From Dryomyza anilis (lineage: Eukaryota; Arthropoda; Insecta; Diptera; Dryomyzidae), in NCBI GenBank assembly GCA_951804985.1, contig OX638135.1, positions 40,825,564 through 40,889,563 on the forward strand: a stretch of 64,000 nt of DNA. Reading direction: 5' to 3'. The notes below the pieces were generated by a model that ran no database searches, was not told the origin of the DNA, and was given only the letters and a program-made list of their open reading frames with translations. Made by a program: the position numbers and the translations under genes. Below are positions 20,315 through 31,684 of the stretch, piece after piece (the stretch's first letter is position 1; each line of letters starts with the position of its first letter).

Positions 20315-20790
20315 AATTTACAAAATTTTATAATATAAATTTCATATGAAAATGTCTACTTTGTAAAACATTTTTATTAATAACGAGCCCGAACCCCACT
20401 CTAAAATGTGTACTGTTTGTTATCAAAAAGATACTCTTTTACATATATTTTTTTTTATTTTTCTAAAAAAAGGGAGTTATTTATTTTATTTTAATAATAT
20501 TATGATTATTATCTACGCCCTAATATTACAAATTTTAATATTTTCACTTTTGCTCGTTTTTATAACCTTTACATGACCATTTAAATGGTTAAAGTAAGAT
20601 AACTATTTCCTATGTTACAGTAAATTAAGCTAGCGCAACTTTGAGCACTTTTTATGAGTTTTTCATATTTCAAGGACTCATACCTCGGAAACCACTGCAG
20701 TTAGTAAACAGTTTAAGTTATGTAACCATCCAACAAAATTTCATTAATTTCTGAGATGGTGCTGTCAAAATTTTAAAATTTTTAGTTGAT
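20315..20790 (+). repeat. Dispersed repeat H, uninterrupted copy
   Basis: It matches 37165-37463 and then 42509-42600: CTCTAAAATGTGTACTGTTTG, TTAATAATATTATGAT, TTTATAACCTTTAC, AAGCTAGCGCAACTTTG, GGAAACCAC and GCAGTTAG. This copy lacks the 5-kb insertion that splits the other one. It ends near GATTTGACGTGGAATAACCC, a motif also seen at the end of repeat J (about 48085). Bases 20791-20985 hold no further feature except a 30-base piece of repeat C (TGTTTCTTTGGATAAG) at 20956-20985. Confidence 0.78.
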
Positions 20791-20985
20791 TTGACGTGGA
20801 ATAACCCATATATTTTTGTTTCTGACACTTTTTCGAGATAATATTTCATTTTTGGGGCGCACTTTCAAAAAAAAAAATTTTAAAAAGACCATCCGGCCTA
20901 CATTGGAAATTGCACCGCACTGCACGAATTATTTGTAACACGTATTTGACTCTATGATTTTAAAAATGTTTCTTTGGATAAGTTT

Positions 20986-21500
20986 CCCAGCAAGAATTTA
21001 CATCATTGCCGACATGGTCATCAATAATGAATCGAGGACATTGGAAAATTTGTCATTGATGAATATGTCTACAACAATTTCATAAAGAACATTGCATTAA
21101 AGATGTCATATACCATATTTCATATATACATACATATATCAATAACATTGTGAAAATCTGTCAATGATGAAATGTTATTGATGACGTTATTGATGAAAGT
21201 TAACATTCACGTCACATGCCCCTAAATATACACATACCATTCCAACCGAGAACAGAAGAAAATAATAAAATTGAAATAATAAATAAAATAAGATAAATAA
21301 AACAAACACAAATTAAAAAATATATATGTATGACAATCATTTGTGACTTCATTGATTAATGACGTGCATGACATCTTTAATGCTACATCAAATGGACATT
21401 TGTATGAAAATGTCATCAATGCTTTTCAGGCCGAAAATGCTATCGATCATCGATGTTTCCGATCTGACATAGGGGAATCATTGGTAACATTTCCTGCTGG
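20986..21500. mobile_element. CCCAGCA-ended element M, first of a tandem pair
   Basis: It starts CCCAGCAAGAATTTACATCA and ends AACATTTCCTGCTGG, forming a terminal inverted repeat of about 20 bases. It is filled with short alternating motifs such as ATGTCAT, GTCATCAAT and TGATGACA. It is non-coding. It sits in a copy of repeat C, whose two halves (20956-20985 and 22226-22425) join cleanly when the M pair is removed. Confidence 0.78.
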
Positions 21501-22225
21501 AAAATTACATCATTGACGACAATGTCATACACCATATGTCATATATACATGTGGGCGGATCACGCACATTTTTGGACCACATATTTTTATGTGAATTCTA
21601 CATTATGTGAATTCATTCATTATTGATTTTAATTTTTATAACTATATATTGTACACTTTTCGAGTTATTAGTTCCTAAAAGTTATGTAAAAGCTACTTGT
21701 GTGGGAAGTGGGCGTGTTCTTTTACCTATTTCTAAGGTCAGTTCCTACTTTGGCTATAACAGCATTCTGATTAGTATTTCTCAAGTTACTACGTTTTCGG
21801 ACAGACAGACGGACATGGCTAAACGCACTCGGTAGAGATGGTGATCAAGAATATATATATTTTTCCTTACCGGACACGCCTCCTAAGGCGAATAACAATA
21901 TATGTACAAAGTTAATATACACTGTACCTCATAGGTGAAGGGTATAAAAATATTTATAAATTTTAAATATAATAAAAAAAAAATTCAAAAAAAAAAATAA
22001 AAAAAATATGCATAACAAACGTTTGTGACTTCCTTGATGAATGCGTGCATGACATCGTCAATGCTACCTCATGCATGAATCGGAGGAAATTTTTATGCAA
22101 ATGTCATCAATTCTTTGTAGAGCGAAAATGATATCGGTCATCGATGTTTCTGACATGACATAGGGAAATCATTAAGGAATCATTGGGAAATCATTGAGGA
22201 ATCAATGATGCCATTTCCTGCTGGG
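21495..22225. mobile_element. Element M, second of the pair, carrying a HINE
   Basis: It begins at the shared CTGG with AAAATTACATCATTGACG and ends GATGCCATTTCCTGCTGGG. Bases 21552-21950 inside are a HINE-B. The remaining M sequence parallels the first copy (GTGCATGACATC, AAATGTCATCAAT, ATCGATGTTTC). Confidence 0.75.
21552..21950 (-). mobile_element. HINE subfamily B, truncated
   Basis: On the plus strand it runs from GGGCGGATCACGCACATTTT to CACTGTACCTCATAGGTGAAGGGTATA. It carries the complement of the GTCCGTCTGTCTGTCC and ATTCTTGATCACCAT blocks and ACCGGACACGCCTCCTAAGG. The CCAACTCGTT end is missing. Confidence 0.82.
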
Positions 22226-22425
22226 TTATAAAATATCGACCAATAACTTTTGAACTGAGCTTAGAAAAATGTGGTCACATATATTTGTATATCTCGCATT
22301 CTAAATCGAATGAAAGTTAGTTGAATATCCAATGAACATATCTGTGAATATTTTTAAATTGGTTCACTAGTTTAAGAGAATGTGAATGCATTATAATTGA
22401 GTGCTATATAAATATTAGACTGTTC
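22226..22425 (+). repeat. Repeat family C fragment
   Basis: It reads GACCAATAACTTTTGAACTG, TGGTCACATATATTTGTATA and TAATTGAGTGCTATA and matches the left arm at 15568-16000. An internal part is deleted. Confidence 0.72.
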
Positions 22426-22429
22426 CTTA

Positions 22430-22475
22430 TTTGTAAATAATATAATAGTTTGGCGCTACCATTTGAGCTGTGCGT
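22430..22475 (-). repeat. SINE 3' tail fragment
   Basis: TATAATAGTTTGGCGCTAC followed by CCATTTGAGCTGTGCGTGTT matches the tail end of the SINE at 29443-29520, minus 30 internal bases. Confidence 0.7.
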
Positions 22476-22494
22476 GTTATGTTATGATGGCGGT

Positions 22495-22884
22495 TTTACA
22501 GATTAACATGCACAACGGCTTCCTCAAACCTTCTTCTCCACATCAAAAAGAACAATATTGACCTTGTTCTAATACAAGAACCATGGATCAACCATAACAA
22601 AATTTTTTGGACTTGACCACACGGACTATGTAATATATAACTTGTCAGATAATAAAACTAGAACTAGTATTCTTGGAAAATCAACTTTAAAACCAATCCT
22701 CTTGAATCAGTTCAGCAATCGAGATCAAACCTAGATAAGACTGAACACAAAAGAAGGACCTCTAATTATCTCATCAGCGTACTTCGCGCATGATGACACT
22801 GACCTCCCTCCGCCAAGAATAGTTAGACATGTTGTCAGCCACGCAAACAGTGTTGCTAACTTTTCAAAAACAAAACCCACCAAA
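22495..22884 (+). pseudogene. I/R1-like LINE endonuclease, N-terminal part
   Basis: Frames with small shifts encode the start of an apurinic-type endonuclease. NNIDLVLIQEPWI (about 22549-22590) is the usual QEPW active-site region, preceded by a decayed VLQIN start and followed by HTDYVIYN, LIISSAYFAHDD and LPPPRIVRHVV. Several frameshifts and stops show that it is dead. The continuation is at 23880 after about 1 kb of unrelated sequence. Confidence 0.8.
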
Positions 22885-23879
22885 TACAGGATTGGTTCAC
22901 AATAACAAATAACGTAAGAATATCACATTCATATAATATGTATGAATATGAATTTCTTAACGCTTCTGCACAAATTGTGTCAAAATGACCCCTTTTTTTC
23001 TGGAAAATAACGATTTTATGTATTTAAAAATAATTTTACTGAGTGCATAAAATATGTATTTTTTTTATTTTATATATTAATTTTTCTTTTAAGTAATTGA
23101 AGAAAATTAATTTAATAAAAGACAGATGGTTTTTCTTCGAATTTTATTTGCATTTACATTTAACTAGGAACTTAGTTTAACAATTCAAAAATTAAGGACA
23201 ACAAAATTATTCAGACAAAACTGACATGTCTCGAAGCACTTAGAAATCTCAAATAATTCTTAAACTCAATCCGAGAAAAAAATGCGATTCATTGTGACAT
23301 CTGTTTAAGTTATTTCTATTTCTCGATTATTCTTAATTTAATTCGAACATATCGTCATTGCAGAAGTCACCAACTACATTTTAAAAATTTGAAAAATAGG
23401 TTTACAAAAATACTTTTGTATCCGACGGTTTCTAATCTATTAGACCGACATTGGCATACATTAATGGTATTTAAATGATACATGGTATTTTAATGGTTTT
23501 TAATTTTATAGTATTAACAAAAATATATTTAAAAATAAGTTTTTGTAAAAATTGCATTGGCGAGTCTTACCACCTCGACGATACGCATATTGAAGAAAAT
23601 GCTTTTCTTATTTTATTTAAATACCATGTTACAGATTTAAACGAACAGAAAACATAACGAAATGCACTAAATCCTGAAAAGAATTGGGCCAGAATCCTTC
23701 TTTATACAATCGAACCGTTAGCAACTTCGGTCCAAAAACCTACAATCACCTCTGAGTTGCTGTTCAAGGAAAAGTTATACAATATAAAAAGTATAATTTC
23801 AATTAAATTTACATACAATTTTTTTCGCGTTTTATTTTTTAAAACCCGCAAATAAAGAAAAAATAAACGCGATAATAAG
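22885..23879. other. Foreign ~1-kb stretch inside the LINE
   Basis: It is AT-rich and separates two halves of one endonuclease. It contains a single MITE arm near 23350-23385 (ATCGTCATTGCAGAAGTCAC; compare 5640). No terminal repeats were identified, so its nature is open. The open frame at 23475-23657 is not supported as a gene. Confidence 0.45.
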
Positions 23880-24795
23880 ATGTGATGCGAATGGGCACCA
23901 CACCCACTGAGTAGAGGTGAAACGATTCTAGATTGCATACTAGAAGATTGTCTTGCTATAATAAATAAATGCTCAGAGCCAACTTTCGAAGCCAGAACTA
24001 GAAGAGAAGTATTAGATATAACTTTTCACACGTTCACTTAACATAAAACCAGAAGATTGGAAAGTGTTAAATGAAATGAGTTTTTCAGACCACAAGTATA
24101 TTGAATTCAAATCAATATTTATACAGAAACCAACAAATTGATAGGAATTCACTAATATAGTAAGAAAATCTACAATAATTAGAAAACATGGCCAGTTAAG
24201 TAACGAACTAGAACTAGAATGTACAATAAACACCAGAACACAACAGGCCTACAACCCTCACCTCAAAACCCTTCGTACAGAGATGAGAAACACAACAGAT
24301 GGTCAAAAGTGGGAAACTTACAAAAAAACTATTAAGCAAATTTAAAAAGGAACTTAGAAAATCAAAGCAGGATGCTCATAAAAATATAATTAATGAGCTA
24401 AGACATATAAAGGATATCTCTAGACTCAGAAAAATGCTTTCAAAACAGGTACATGTTCCATGTAACATTAAAGATTGGTGTATGGACACATACACCAGAA
24501 GAAACACTGAAAGTTCTTCTGCAGACCAACTTTCCGGGATTCGAACAACTTCCACACCAAATTAACGAACCAACGACATATGCACACCACCGCTACGCTC
24601 ACGAATCCGACGTGAGAAACATAATAACTATTGAAAAAATAGAGTGTGCTATGAACACCTTCGCCCCTTATAAAACACCGGGAATGAATGGAATTTATCC
24701 AATATTGCTACATAAAACATGTAACTTAATAGGCACAATCATGGTAAAGGTGTTCCAAGCTTGTCTACGCTTGAAATATCTACCAACCATGTGAA
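23880..24795 (+). pseudogene. I/R1-like LINE, endonuclease C-terminal part and RT start
   Basis: DANGHHTH at about 23884 and FSDHKYIEF at about 24083 are the late endonuclease motifs, the latter with the catalytic SDH. They are joined by LDCILEDCLAIINKCSEP in shifting frames. A lysine-rich linker follows at 24299-24450 (FKKELRKSKQDAHKNI). The first RT block is in the frame 24453-24794: MNTFAPYKTPGMNGIYPILL corresponds to the PxKSPGxDGI motif. The copy stops in this block at about 24795, so it lacks the YADD active site. It could be I, R1 or LOA type. Confidence 0.82.
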
Positions 24796-25280
24796 AAAAA
24801 CCACAGTTCGGAAATCCTCACTCACGCTCACTCAAACTCATGAGTTTTGCAAAATATTTTTTTTCGTTGCTACTCACCTCATGAGTGACTAGCCAGAAAA
24901 TATACGGAAAATTCACAACTCATAAGAGAGTCGCATTTTGTGAGTAGAAATTTTGCTACTAACAATAGAGTTTTGCGTTTCACCTCTCCATCAGTGTTGC
25001 CATCACCAAACGGCCAAATATGGCTAAAATTTCTCAAAAAATTTCAATTTTTTTTTTTATTTAATATTAAACACCAGATTAAAACTCTTCGGTTAAGTGC
25101 CTCATTTTTTGAACAATTTTGCGGATTGGGCACTTAAATAATCTCGTTTAAGTTTCCTGAAGTACTTGAATATTTAGTTGTTAACCACTTTAATGCAAAT
25201 ATCATCAATTCGGGGTCCATGTTGAAACCTAAAAATGTTGATCTTTTTATGCATTTTCATTAAAAACATTTTGATTTTAT
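24796..25280. other. Unassigned stretch with ACTCATGAGT-rich part
   Basis: Bases 24820-24960 contain repeated CTCACTC, ACTCATGAGT and CTCATGAGTG strings, similar in flavour to 34206-34420 next to the BEL remnant. The rest is AT-rich without recognised content. Confidence 0.4.
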
Positions 25281-25950
25281 AACCAGTTGGGAAGGTTAGA
25301 TCACATGGAAAATTTTAAAGTAGGTGATATTATGATAGTTAGGATTATAAAAATTATAGTCGGTCTAAGCCGACTATACATACCCTACACATAGGTGTGG
25401 TTACCCCTCAAAGTGGTATATAGGTCACCAGGGAATACGAATCCTGAAAATAACTACAAACTTTCAATCGCTGAAGAATTTCCATTCATTTGATACACAT
25501 ATTTACAAATGTGTAGGTGTACCGAATTTCGATTTTTTTTTTGGGAATCACAAGTCGTTTCGTGGGAAAACATTATTTTAATGTATTTGACCATGAAGTA
25601 AATATATATTTGACCAAAAAATTTACCTAAGCACGTATACAGTAAAATTGATCTGTAGATGTAAATTTTATATGAGTTATTTGAATATAAATGGTCAGAT
25701 CACAGGTCAAAATGACGCACATACAGCATAGGTATATAAGTAATCTAAGTTATCAGTTTTATTCATCTAACTCTTCAATTTTTTACGTAGTAGGGATTTC
25801 AACAGACAGACGGACATCTAAATCGAATCAGGAGATCATGCTGATCAAGAATATATATACTTTTCCATACCGAAGATGCTTCCTTCTGGGTGTTACAAAC
25901 GGCGTACCAAACTGAATATACCCTTTCACTCTTAGTGTATGGTATAAAAA
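25281..25950 (-). mobile_element. HINE subfamily A, with internal deletions
   Basis: It starts AACCAGTTGGGAAGG and ends CACTCTTAGTGTATGGTATA. The microsatellite block is reduced to ACAGACAGACGGACATC (about 25803) and part of the ACCGATCTCGCC segment is missing. It has one mutated base in the terminal hairpin. Confidence 0.85.
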
Positions 25951-26280
25951 AGGGACATGTTGAAACTACTCATTTTACAATGATATCATTAATCGAGTTT
26001 AATATTCACAAAAAATACCCTTTAACAGCGATCTTTTACCTCTTTGTACTTTTACATACTCCGAACCAGTATTTTTTTTCAATATTTAATATGTTAATAA
26101 TCGATTAATAATTTTTTTTCGTTTAACAAAAAATATATATTTTAATTAAGTTTTGATTAAGTATTCAACTAAGCATAAATTGTGTATTTTTGAATATTCA
26201 CCACATGCAAATAAAAACCTAATATAAAATAGCTAAAATAAAAAAGTGGCTAAATTTCCGGCTAATAGTATTTTCAGAAA
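25951..26280. other. AT-rich spacer
   Basis: Nothing is recognised. Confidence 0.35.
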
Positions 26281-26398
26281 ATAAATGGAATGAACGCCGT
26301 GTATTGCGGCATCGTTCATAATATATATGGAAAAAATCATTCTATTTATGAACTATTCTTCGTATATACTAATCTCACCATTGGAGCGAAATTGATAT
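26281..26398. repeat. Dispersed repeat K, uninterrupted copy
   Basis: It matches 13019-13138. Here the sequence continues from GAAATTGATA into AATAAACTCG without an LTR. Bases 26399-26551 hold nothing recognised. Confidence 0.78.
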
Positions 26399-26551
26399 AA
26401 TAAACTCGTTCTTATTGTTATGAATTACTTTCATTGAGATACTCATATTAATTTTTTGAGGCAAAGCAGCAAAACTACCACGTCACGTGCAATTCAGCCG
26501 AGCATAAAGGCGATACTGAAAAATAAAAAACCAGTCCACCAAAAGGAGAAT

Positions 26552-27281
26552 AAACCAGTTGGGAAGGTTAGATCACATGGGAAATTTTAAAGTAGGTGTA
26601 ATTATGATAGTTAGGATTATCAAAATTATAGTCGGTCTAAGCCGACTATAAATACCCTACACATATGTGTGGTTACCATTCAAAGTGATATATAGGTCAC
26701 CAGGGTATACGAATCCTGAAAATAACTACAAACATTCAATCGCTGAAGAATTTCCATTCATTTGATACCCATATTTACAAATGGGTAGGTGTACCGAATT
26801 TCGATTTTTTTTTTGTGAACCACAAGTCTTTTCGCCGGAAAACATTATTATCATGTATTTGAGCATGATGTCAATATATATTTGACCAACAAAGTTTACC
26901 TAAGCACGTATACATAAAAATTGATCTTTATATGTACATTTTATATGTGGTATTTGAACATAAGTGGTCGGATCATAGGTCACCATGGACCGATCTCGCC
27001 AATTTTTTCGCACATACAGCGTAGGTATATTAGTAATCTAAGTTATAAGTTTCATTTATCTAGCTCTTCAATTTTAAAAGTCTTAGGGATTTCAACAGAC
27101 AGACAGACAGACGGACAGACAGACAGACGGACAGACAGACGGACATCGCTAAATCGACTCAGGAGGTCATGCTGATCAAGAATATATATACTTTTCCATA
27201 CCGGAGATGCTTTCTTCTGGGTGTTACAAACGGCGTACCAAACTGAATATACCCTTTCACTCTTAGTGTAGGGTATAAAAA
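26552..27281 (-). mobile_element. HINE subfamily A, full length
   Basis: A complete 730-base copy: AAACCAGTTGGGAAGGTTAG, the palindrome AGTCGGTCTAAGCCGACTA, the AATTTCGATTTTTTTT tract, the ACAGACAGACGG microsatellite (27097-27143), ATCATGCTGATCAAGAATAT-like block and CACTCTTAGTGTAGGGTATA. It is nearly identical in reverse complement to 35851-36603 and to 63401-64000. The peptide-like frames in it are chance. Confidence 0.92.
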
Positions 27282-27371
27282 TACAACACAATGTAGGTAA
27301 GTAGGTATTTGAGTATGTGTGTATGATCGTATGTGTGACATGCAACTTTTGACAATTCTTTAAACAGTTAT

Positions 27372-27940
27372 TTTTATTTTACTGACGCGTCAAGCCGCAT
27401 GACGCAGCATGCATGACGCGCAGTGATTATTTTGACAACTCGTCGCGACGCGTCGATAGTCGATGATAGCATATACAGTTTTTAGTTTTTATTATTCCTA
27501 TGTCATTTCGTACAAATAGACCGAATCGTTTCATTTGTCGTTTACAACTTCAAAGAAACGTGCACCGCAGGTACTTAACATCACGCAACAACAAACAGCA
27601 GCAATAGGCAGCAACAGCAAGAGTAGATATAAAAAATGTAAGTAGTTAAAAAAATAAATAAATTAAAAGAATAAAATAAAAAAAATTAATATAATAAAAA
27701 TAATACAAGAAAATAAAAAAATAGTTTTTTTTTTTATTTTTAAATAGTTTAAAGTTCATAAATACCATGAATTTTTTCATAAGTATAATAAAAGCGATCA
27801 TCAATATTATGAACTTTTTCATTACGGTTTTATAAACGATTCATAAACTGAATGAATTTGGTCATTGGTTGAGTAATAATGAAAAATTCAAAAAATTGAT
27901 GAACAAATTCATAAATAGTAAGAACTTTTTTTTTCTGTGT
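27372..27940 (+). repeat. Dispersed repeat L, uninterrupted copy
   Basis: This copy has both halves joined: ACTGACGCGTCA and a CGCG-rich palindromic stretch at 27380-27460, TACAACTTCAAAGAAACGTG at about 27545 (the empty hAT site), a CAGCAGCAA run, A-rich runs and repeated TTCATAAAT motifs ending near TTTTTTTTCTGTGTA. Confidence 0.78.
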
Positions 27941-29428
27941 ATCGATTGACATAAACCTTAAATAAAAATTCCAAATATGCCAACAATTGTTCAAGCATAT
28001 TATGGGAAATGAACTGCAACATTCTAAAATGTGGGTTATAAAATTTTCTATGAATCATTTTATGGTCAAAAAATGTCGGAAAAAAATGGTTTACAAATAT
28101 CTCGCGTTTTAAATTAATGTGGCCAGGTTTTTTAACAAGCGAATTAAAAATCCAAACATTTTTCCCTGCTATATTCATACATAAAACATACCAAATCATT
28201 ATGATATTATTGTTCTTTGCTGGATATTATGATTAATTTTTGCAAAATTTATACGTATATTACATGATTTTTAAAACAGCGATGTCATTATGCACATATA
28301 ATACACATATACGTATACAAAAAAAAAAAATGTGCATAAATATTATGCAGAGAGAACATAAAAATGTTGTTCATAATATTTATGTATAAATTCTAATATT
28401 TATGAATTGTACATAATAATGGTAAAACCACATATATTAAGGACATTGATTTAACAACCAGATACATATATTTTATGTATTATTTACATACAAACTTTCT
28501 GATTTAAGGTATCTGAAGGGCTTGTAAAGTTAGTTTGTGTATAAGACATATATGGTTTGGGAACAAACTATATAATCGAATATTCGAATATCGATATTCG
28601 AAATATAATCGAATTTATTTGAAATCGACTATTTTCAGTCGAATATACAAGAGTATACAATTCGTTGGTTTTATTTCGTAAACATTTTTATTAAAATAAG
28701 CATTTTATTGAATATATATTAAGAAAACGAATGCGTAACAACTGAAATTAATTTATAAAGCAGACCAAATCGATGGAGTCGGAGGAGAAGAACTTGGTGT
28801 AGGTAAAATAAATGGTAGTGTAAAGATAAAAGTGTAAGATAAATATTCCTCCGGAAATTTGTTAGAAATTCGAATGCAGTTTTACAATATGGCCAGATTT
28901 TTTTTTAATTCGTTTTTTTTGGTTATCTTTATCATTTCAGATAATAAAGTTGTAAAATAATAGTTCACATATAAAATTTGTATACAGATCTTTATTATTT
29001 GCAGTTAAATATACTTTTACGCACAAATTTCACATTTTTTTAACTCAATAAAAGTTTAATTTGCAATTAGAACTGAACATCAGGCAACGCTAAATCAGGT
29101 GTTTTGCCAAATGTCAAACAGTGTTGTTGGATAAAAAAGCATAAAAAAATGCAAAAATAAATATTATTTACAATTTTAACATTTATATCAAATGTAACTG
29201 TTAATGCATAGACGGATCATTTGGGATTGATTTTAAATAGTTTCTTCCATTGTGCTATTTCATTCATAAAATCAGAACTCTAATCATGCTTTCTTGGTGT
29301 TTTAAGATTCCATTTCAGATTGCAATCCCCGAGTTAATTTTTAATGTTTTTTAGCGGCACCGGCAAATAATGGGCATATGGTGCATATTTAACTGTTGTT
29401 ATCTACAGTGATTTAATTTATTGAATGT
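27941..29428. other. AT-rich intergenic stretch
   Basis: No gene is recognised. Bases 28330-28450 hold several inverted TTCATAATATTTATG-like words, and 28578-28650 hold clustered TTCGAATATTCGA-like palindromes. The open frame at 28199-27909 (minus) is unsupported. Confidence 0.4.
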
Positions 29429-29442
29429 TGTCTTGAGTGCCT

Positions 29443-29773
29443 ATAATAGTTTGGCGCTACAGTCCTGTATAGAACTTCGGCCGAGCTCTCTCACCATTTG
29501 AGCTGTGCGTGTTATATTTGTACTCAAATTGGTGGGACCTAAAGTTTATTGCCGAATCCGAACGGCGGGTGAGAGCTTTTCATAGGCAATGTTTTTACTC
29601 TCGTAGGTTTTCCATTTACTGCCGAGAGGTAGCGTCGCATAGAAAAATGTTTTCTATAAAAAAGATGTTGGCAGTCGCTGGGGATCGAACCGCGGACCTT
29701 TCTGCTCGTAGTTGAACGCACCAGCGACTTTTCGCTCGTAGTCCAACGCACTAACCAGATGAGCTATCGACGC
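29443..29773 (-). mobile_element. tRNA-derived SINE, complete, with 14-bp target duplication
   Basis: On the minus strand the head reads GCGTCGATAGCTCATCTGGT (box A) to GGTTCGATCCC (box B), a clear polymerase III promoter. It continues into a body with CTCTCGGCAGT and ACGAGAGTAAAA and ends CGCCAAACTATTAT. TGTCTTGAGTGCCT flanks it exactly on both sides (29429-29442 and 29774-29787). The head carries a 30-base internal duplication (GCGTTGGACTACGAGC and GCGTTCAACTACGAGC), which lengthens the gap between boxes A and B. The same family is at 4155-4370. Confidence 0.92.
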
Positions 29774-29943
29774 TGTCTTGAGTGCCTGCACCGCAATATT
29801 CTTGCCATGGTGGACCTAAGTCCACACGTAGAGAAAAAACATTGTTGTGGTGATCATATTTAAAGGGCATCATATTATGATTGGGGGTTATGGTTGTAGG
29901 AAATCATACAATTTGTCTAATATGATCCTCAGTGACAATATAG

Positions 29944-30270
29944 CGTACCATAATATGATCCTCAGTGACAATAGTATGATTTTCTACAACCATACTGTGG
30001 TTGTCAGTGACCATACTATGGTTGTCAGTGACCATAATATGGTTGTCAGTGACCATAATATGGTTGTGAGTGACCATACTATGGTTGTCAGTGACCATAC
30101 TATGGTTGTCAGTGACCATAGTATGGTTGTCAGTAACCATAGTTTGGTTGTGAGTGACCATACTATGGTTGGCAGTGACCATATTATGATTACACACAAA
30201 CATACTAAGGTTGTCAGTAATCGTATTTCGATTTCATACAACCATACTATGGTCCTACGTGACCAGTGAT
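29944..30270 (+). repeat. 21-bp minisatellite with a CCATANTATGG palindrome in each unit
   Basis: About 14 units of the form ACCATACTATGGTTGTCAGT plus one base are in tandem. The palindromic core CCATANTATGG is kept while its central base varies (C, A or G). Because the period is a multiple of three, both strands stay open: plus strand 29847-30269 (DHTMVVS heptads) and minus strand 30203-29904 (NHSMVTD heptads). I regard the frames as a by-product. Flanking 29840-29943 and 30270-30300 hold decayed GATCATATTA-type units. Confidence 0.85.
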
Positions 30271-30290
30271 CATATTATTATATTATGATT

Positions 30291-30756
30291 ATCCTGAATT
30301 CCTGATAAAGCGGATTGAAAAGAAATTATAAATAAGACACATGCTTAATTAATGATTATTTTATCTACATATTTTATTATATAAGTGTATATTTTTAAAT
30401 TAAAAACACAATTTTGCAAACTTTGTACGAAACTGTGTTTGCAATTGCCGGACAGCATCGTTCGATTTTTATCGTGCACAAGAACTTTCGTGTAAAGTAC
30501 AGCGTCACCGTCATGAAGTTGACAACGCGAGCACATGATTAATCACTGAAATTTGTTATACACATTTGTATTAAACACGAGCAGTTAATGTTATTTATAG
30601 AAATTTGTTTGAACTATATTGTCTTCATATTAAACATTTACAATTAACGTTTTAACTTTCGGATATATGTTTATTTTTAATAATGATGTTTTAAACATTA
30701 AAAGACACTTTGTCACGACATCCATGATGAGATCCATGGATCATTTATATATTGCT
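30291..30756. other. Unassigned stretch
   Basis: No element is recognised between the minisatellite and the first readable gag sequence. A left LTR of the BEL element should lie around here if it were complete; none could be identified. Confidence 0.4.
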
Positions 30757-31384
30757 CAAAAAATTGGATGATGATACACAACGACTTTGGGCTGAGAGCA
30801 AAGATGGTGCATTAGATCACCCTACTGTAGAACAGTTTATTGATTTTTTGAACAATAGGTGGTTGGCTTTGGAAAGCATGCAGTCATACAAAATAGCTCC
30901 TCTACGTCAAGCAAAAATCGTTGTTTTATAACAACAGAATCAAATACATCATTTCATAAGTGTGCTAAGTGTAATGGTATGCTTCAAACGTTCAAATGCT
31001 TCAAATTTAAATTGCTTGATGTGTCTCAAAAGCGTGACTTCGTCTAAGATCATAATTTATGTTTTAATTGTCTCGCAATAGATCACAGAGCAAATAATTG
31101 TCCCAGCAATCAAAAGTTTCACTTCTGCGGACATCTACATCATTCTTGTTTACACGTCGATGAGCCCAGCAGTAGTAACACACAAAAACTACATAACCCG
31201 ATATCAACATTCGCTGTGCAAACAAACAACGATCATGTGCATCAACAAATTTTACTACCGACAGCTGTTGTCAATGCCTCAGATGTCAATGGCAAAGTTG
31301 CCACCGTGTGAAAGGTTCTTTTGGACTCTGCATCAATGCTCAATACTCAACCAATCAATACTCAACCAAAAACCTTCATAGGCA
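30757..31384 (+). pseudogene. BEL/Pao gag C-terminal part and protease remnant
   Basis: DDDTQRLWAESKDG and FLNNRWLALES (about 30760-30880) match the end of BEL gag. A CCHC zinc knuckle with spacing C-X2-C-X4-H-X4-C is coded at 31060-31101, followed by a partial second knuckle ending FCGHLHHSCLH. LLPTAVVNAS and then LLDSAS (Asp codon at 31324-31326) correspond to the BEL aspartic protease, whose usual DSG/DSA triad is in place. Stops at about 30928 and 31045 and a stop just before the protease break it into at least three frames. The protease C-terminus is replaced by AT-rich sequence at 31390-31680. Confidence 0.82.
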
Positions 31385-31684
31385 TAAACCAAAAGAAAGT
31401 TACATTTAATCTAAATTAAATCCTCATGATTAGATTAGATTTTTTTCCCTTTGTTCATTTTAGTACACTTTTAAAAAATATTTATTTGAATTCTATAAAA
31501 TATTTTGTTGTTACTTTTCAATATAAAATTTTCATTAACTCAAAAACTATCAGTCGACAATCAACAAATAAATATCGTAAATTAAAATAAAAAATCAAAA
31601 TATATTTAAATTGTTCGCACCATAGTCGTTATTCCAAGAACATAAACATGACAGATGAAGGTTCAATGAAGCATAAACCTATCG

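Noticed and set aside
24299..24565. Stand-alone lysine-rich protein gene
   Set aside because: It is the linker between endonuclease and RT of a broken LINE and changes frame into the RT block.
29847..30269. 140-codon repetitive protein (DHTMVVS heptads)
   Set aside because: Period 21 keeps the frame open on both strands. No signal peptide, upstream gene context or codon bias supports a protein.
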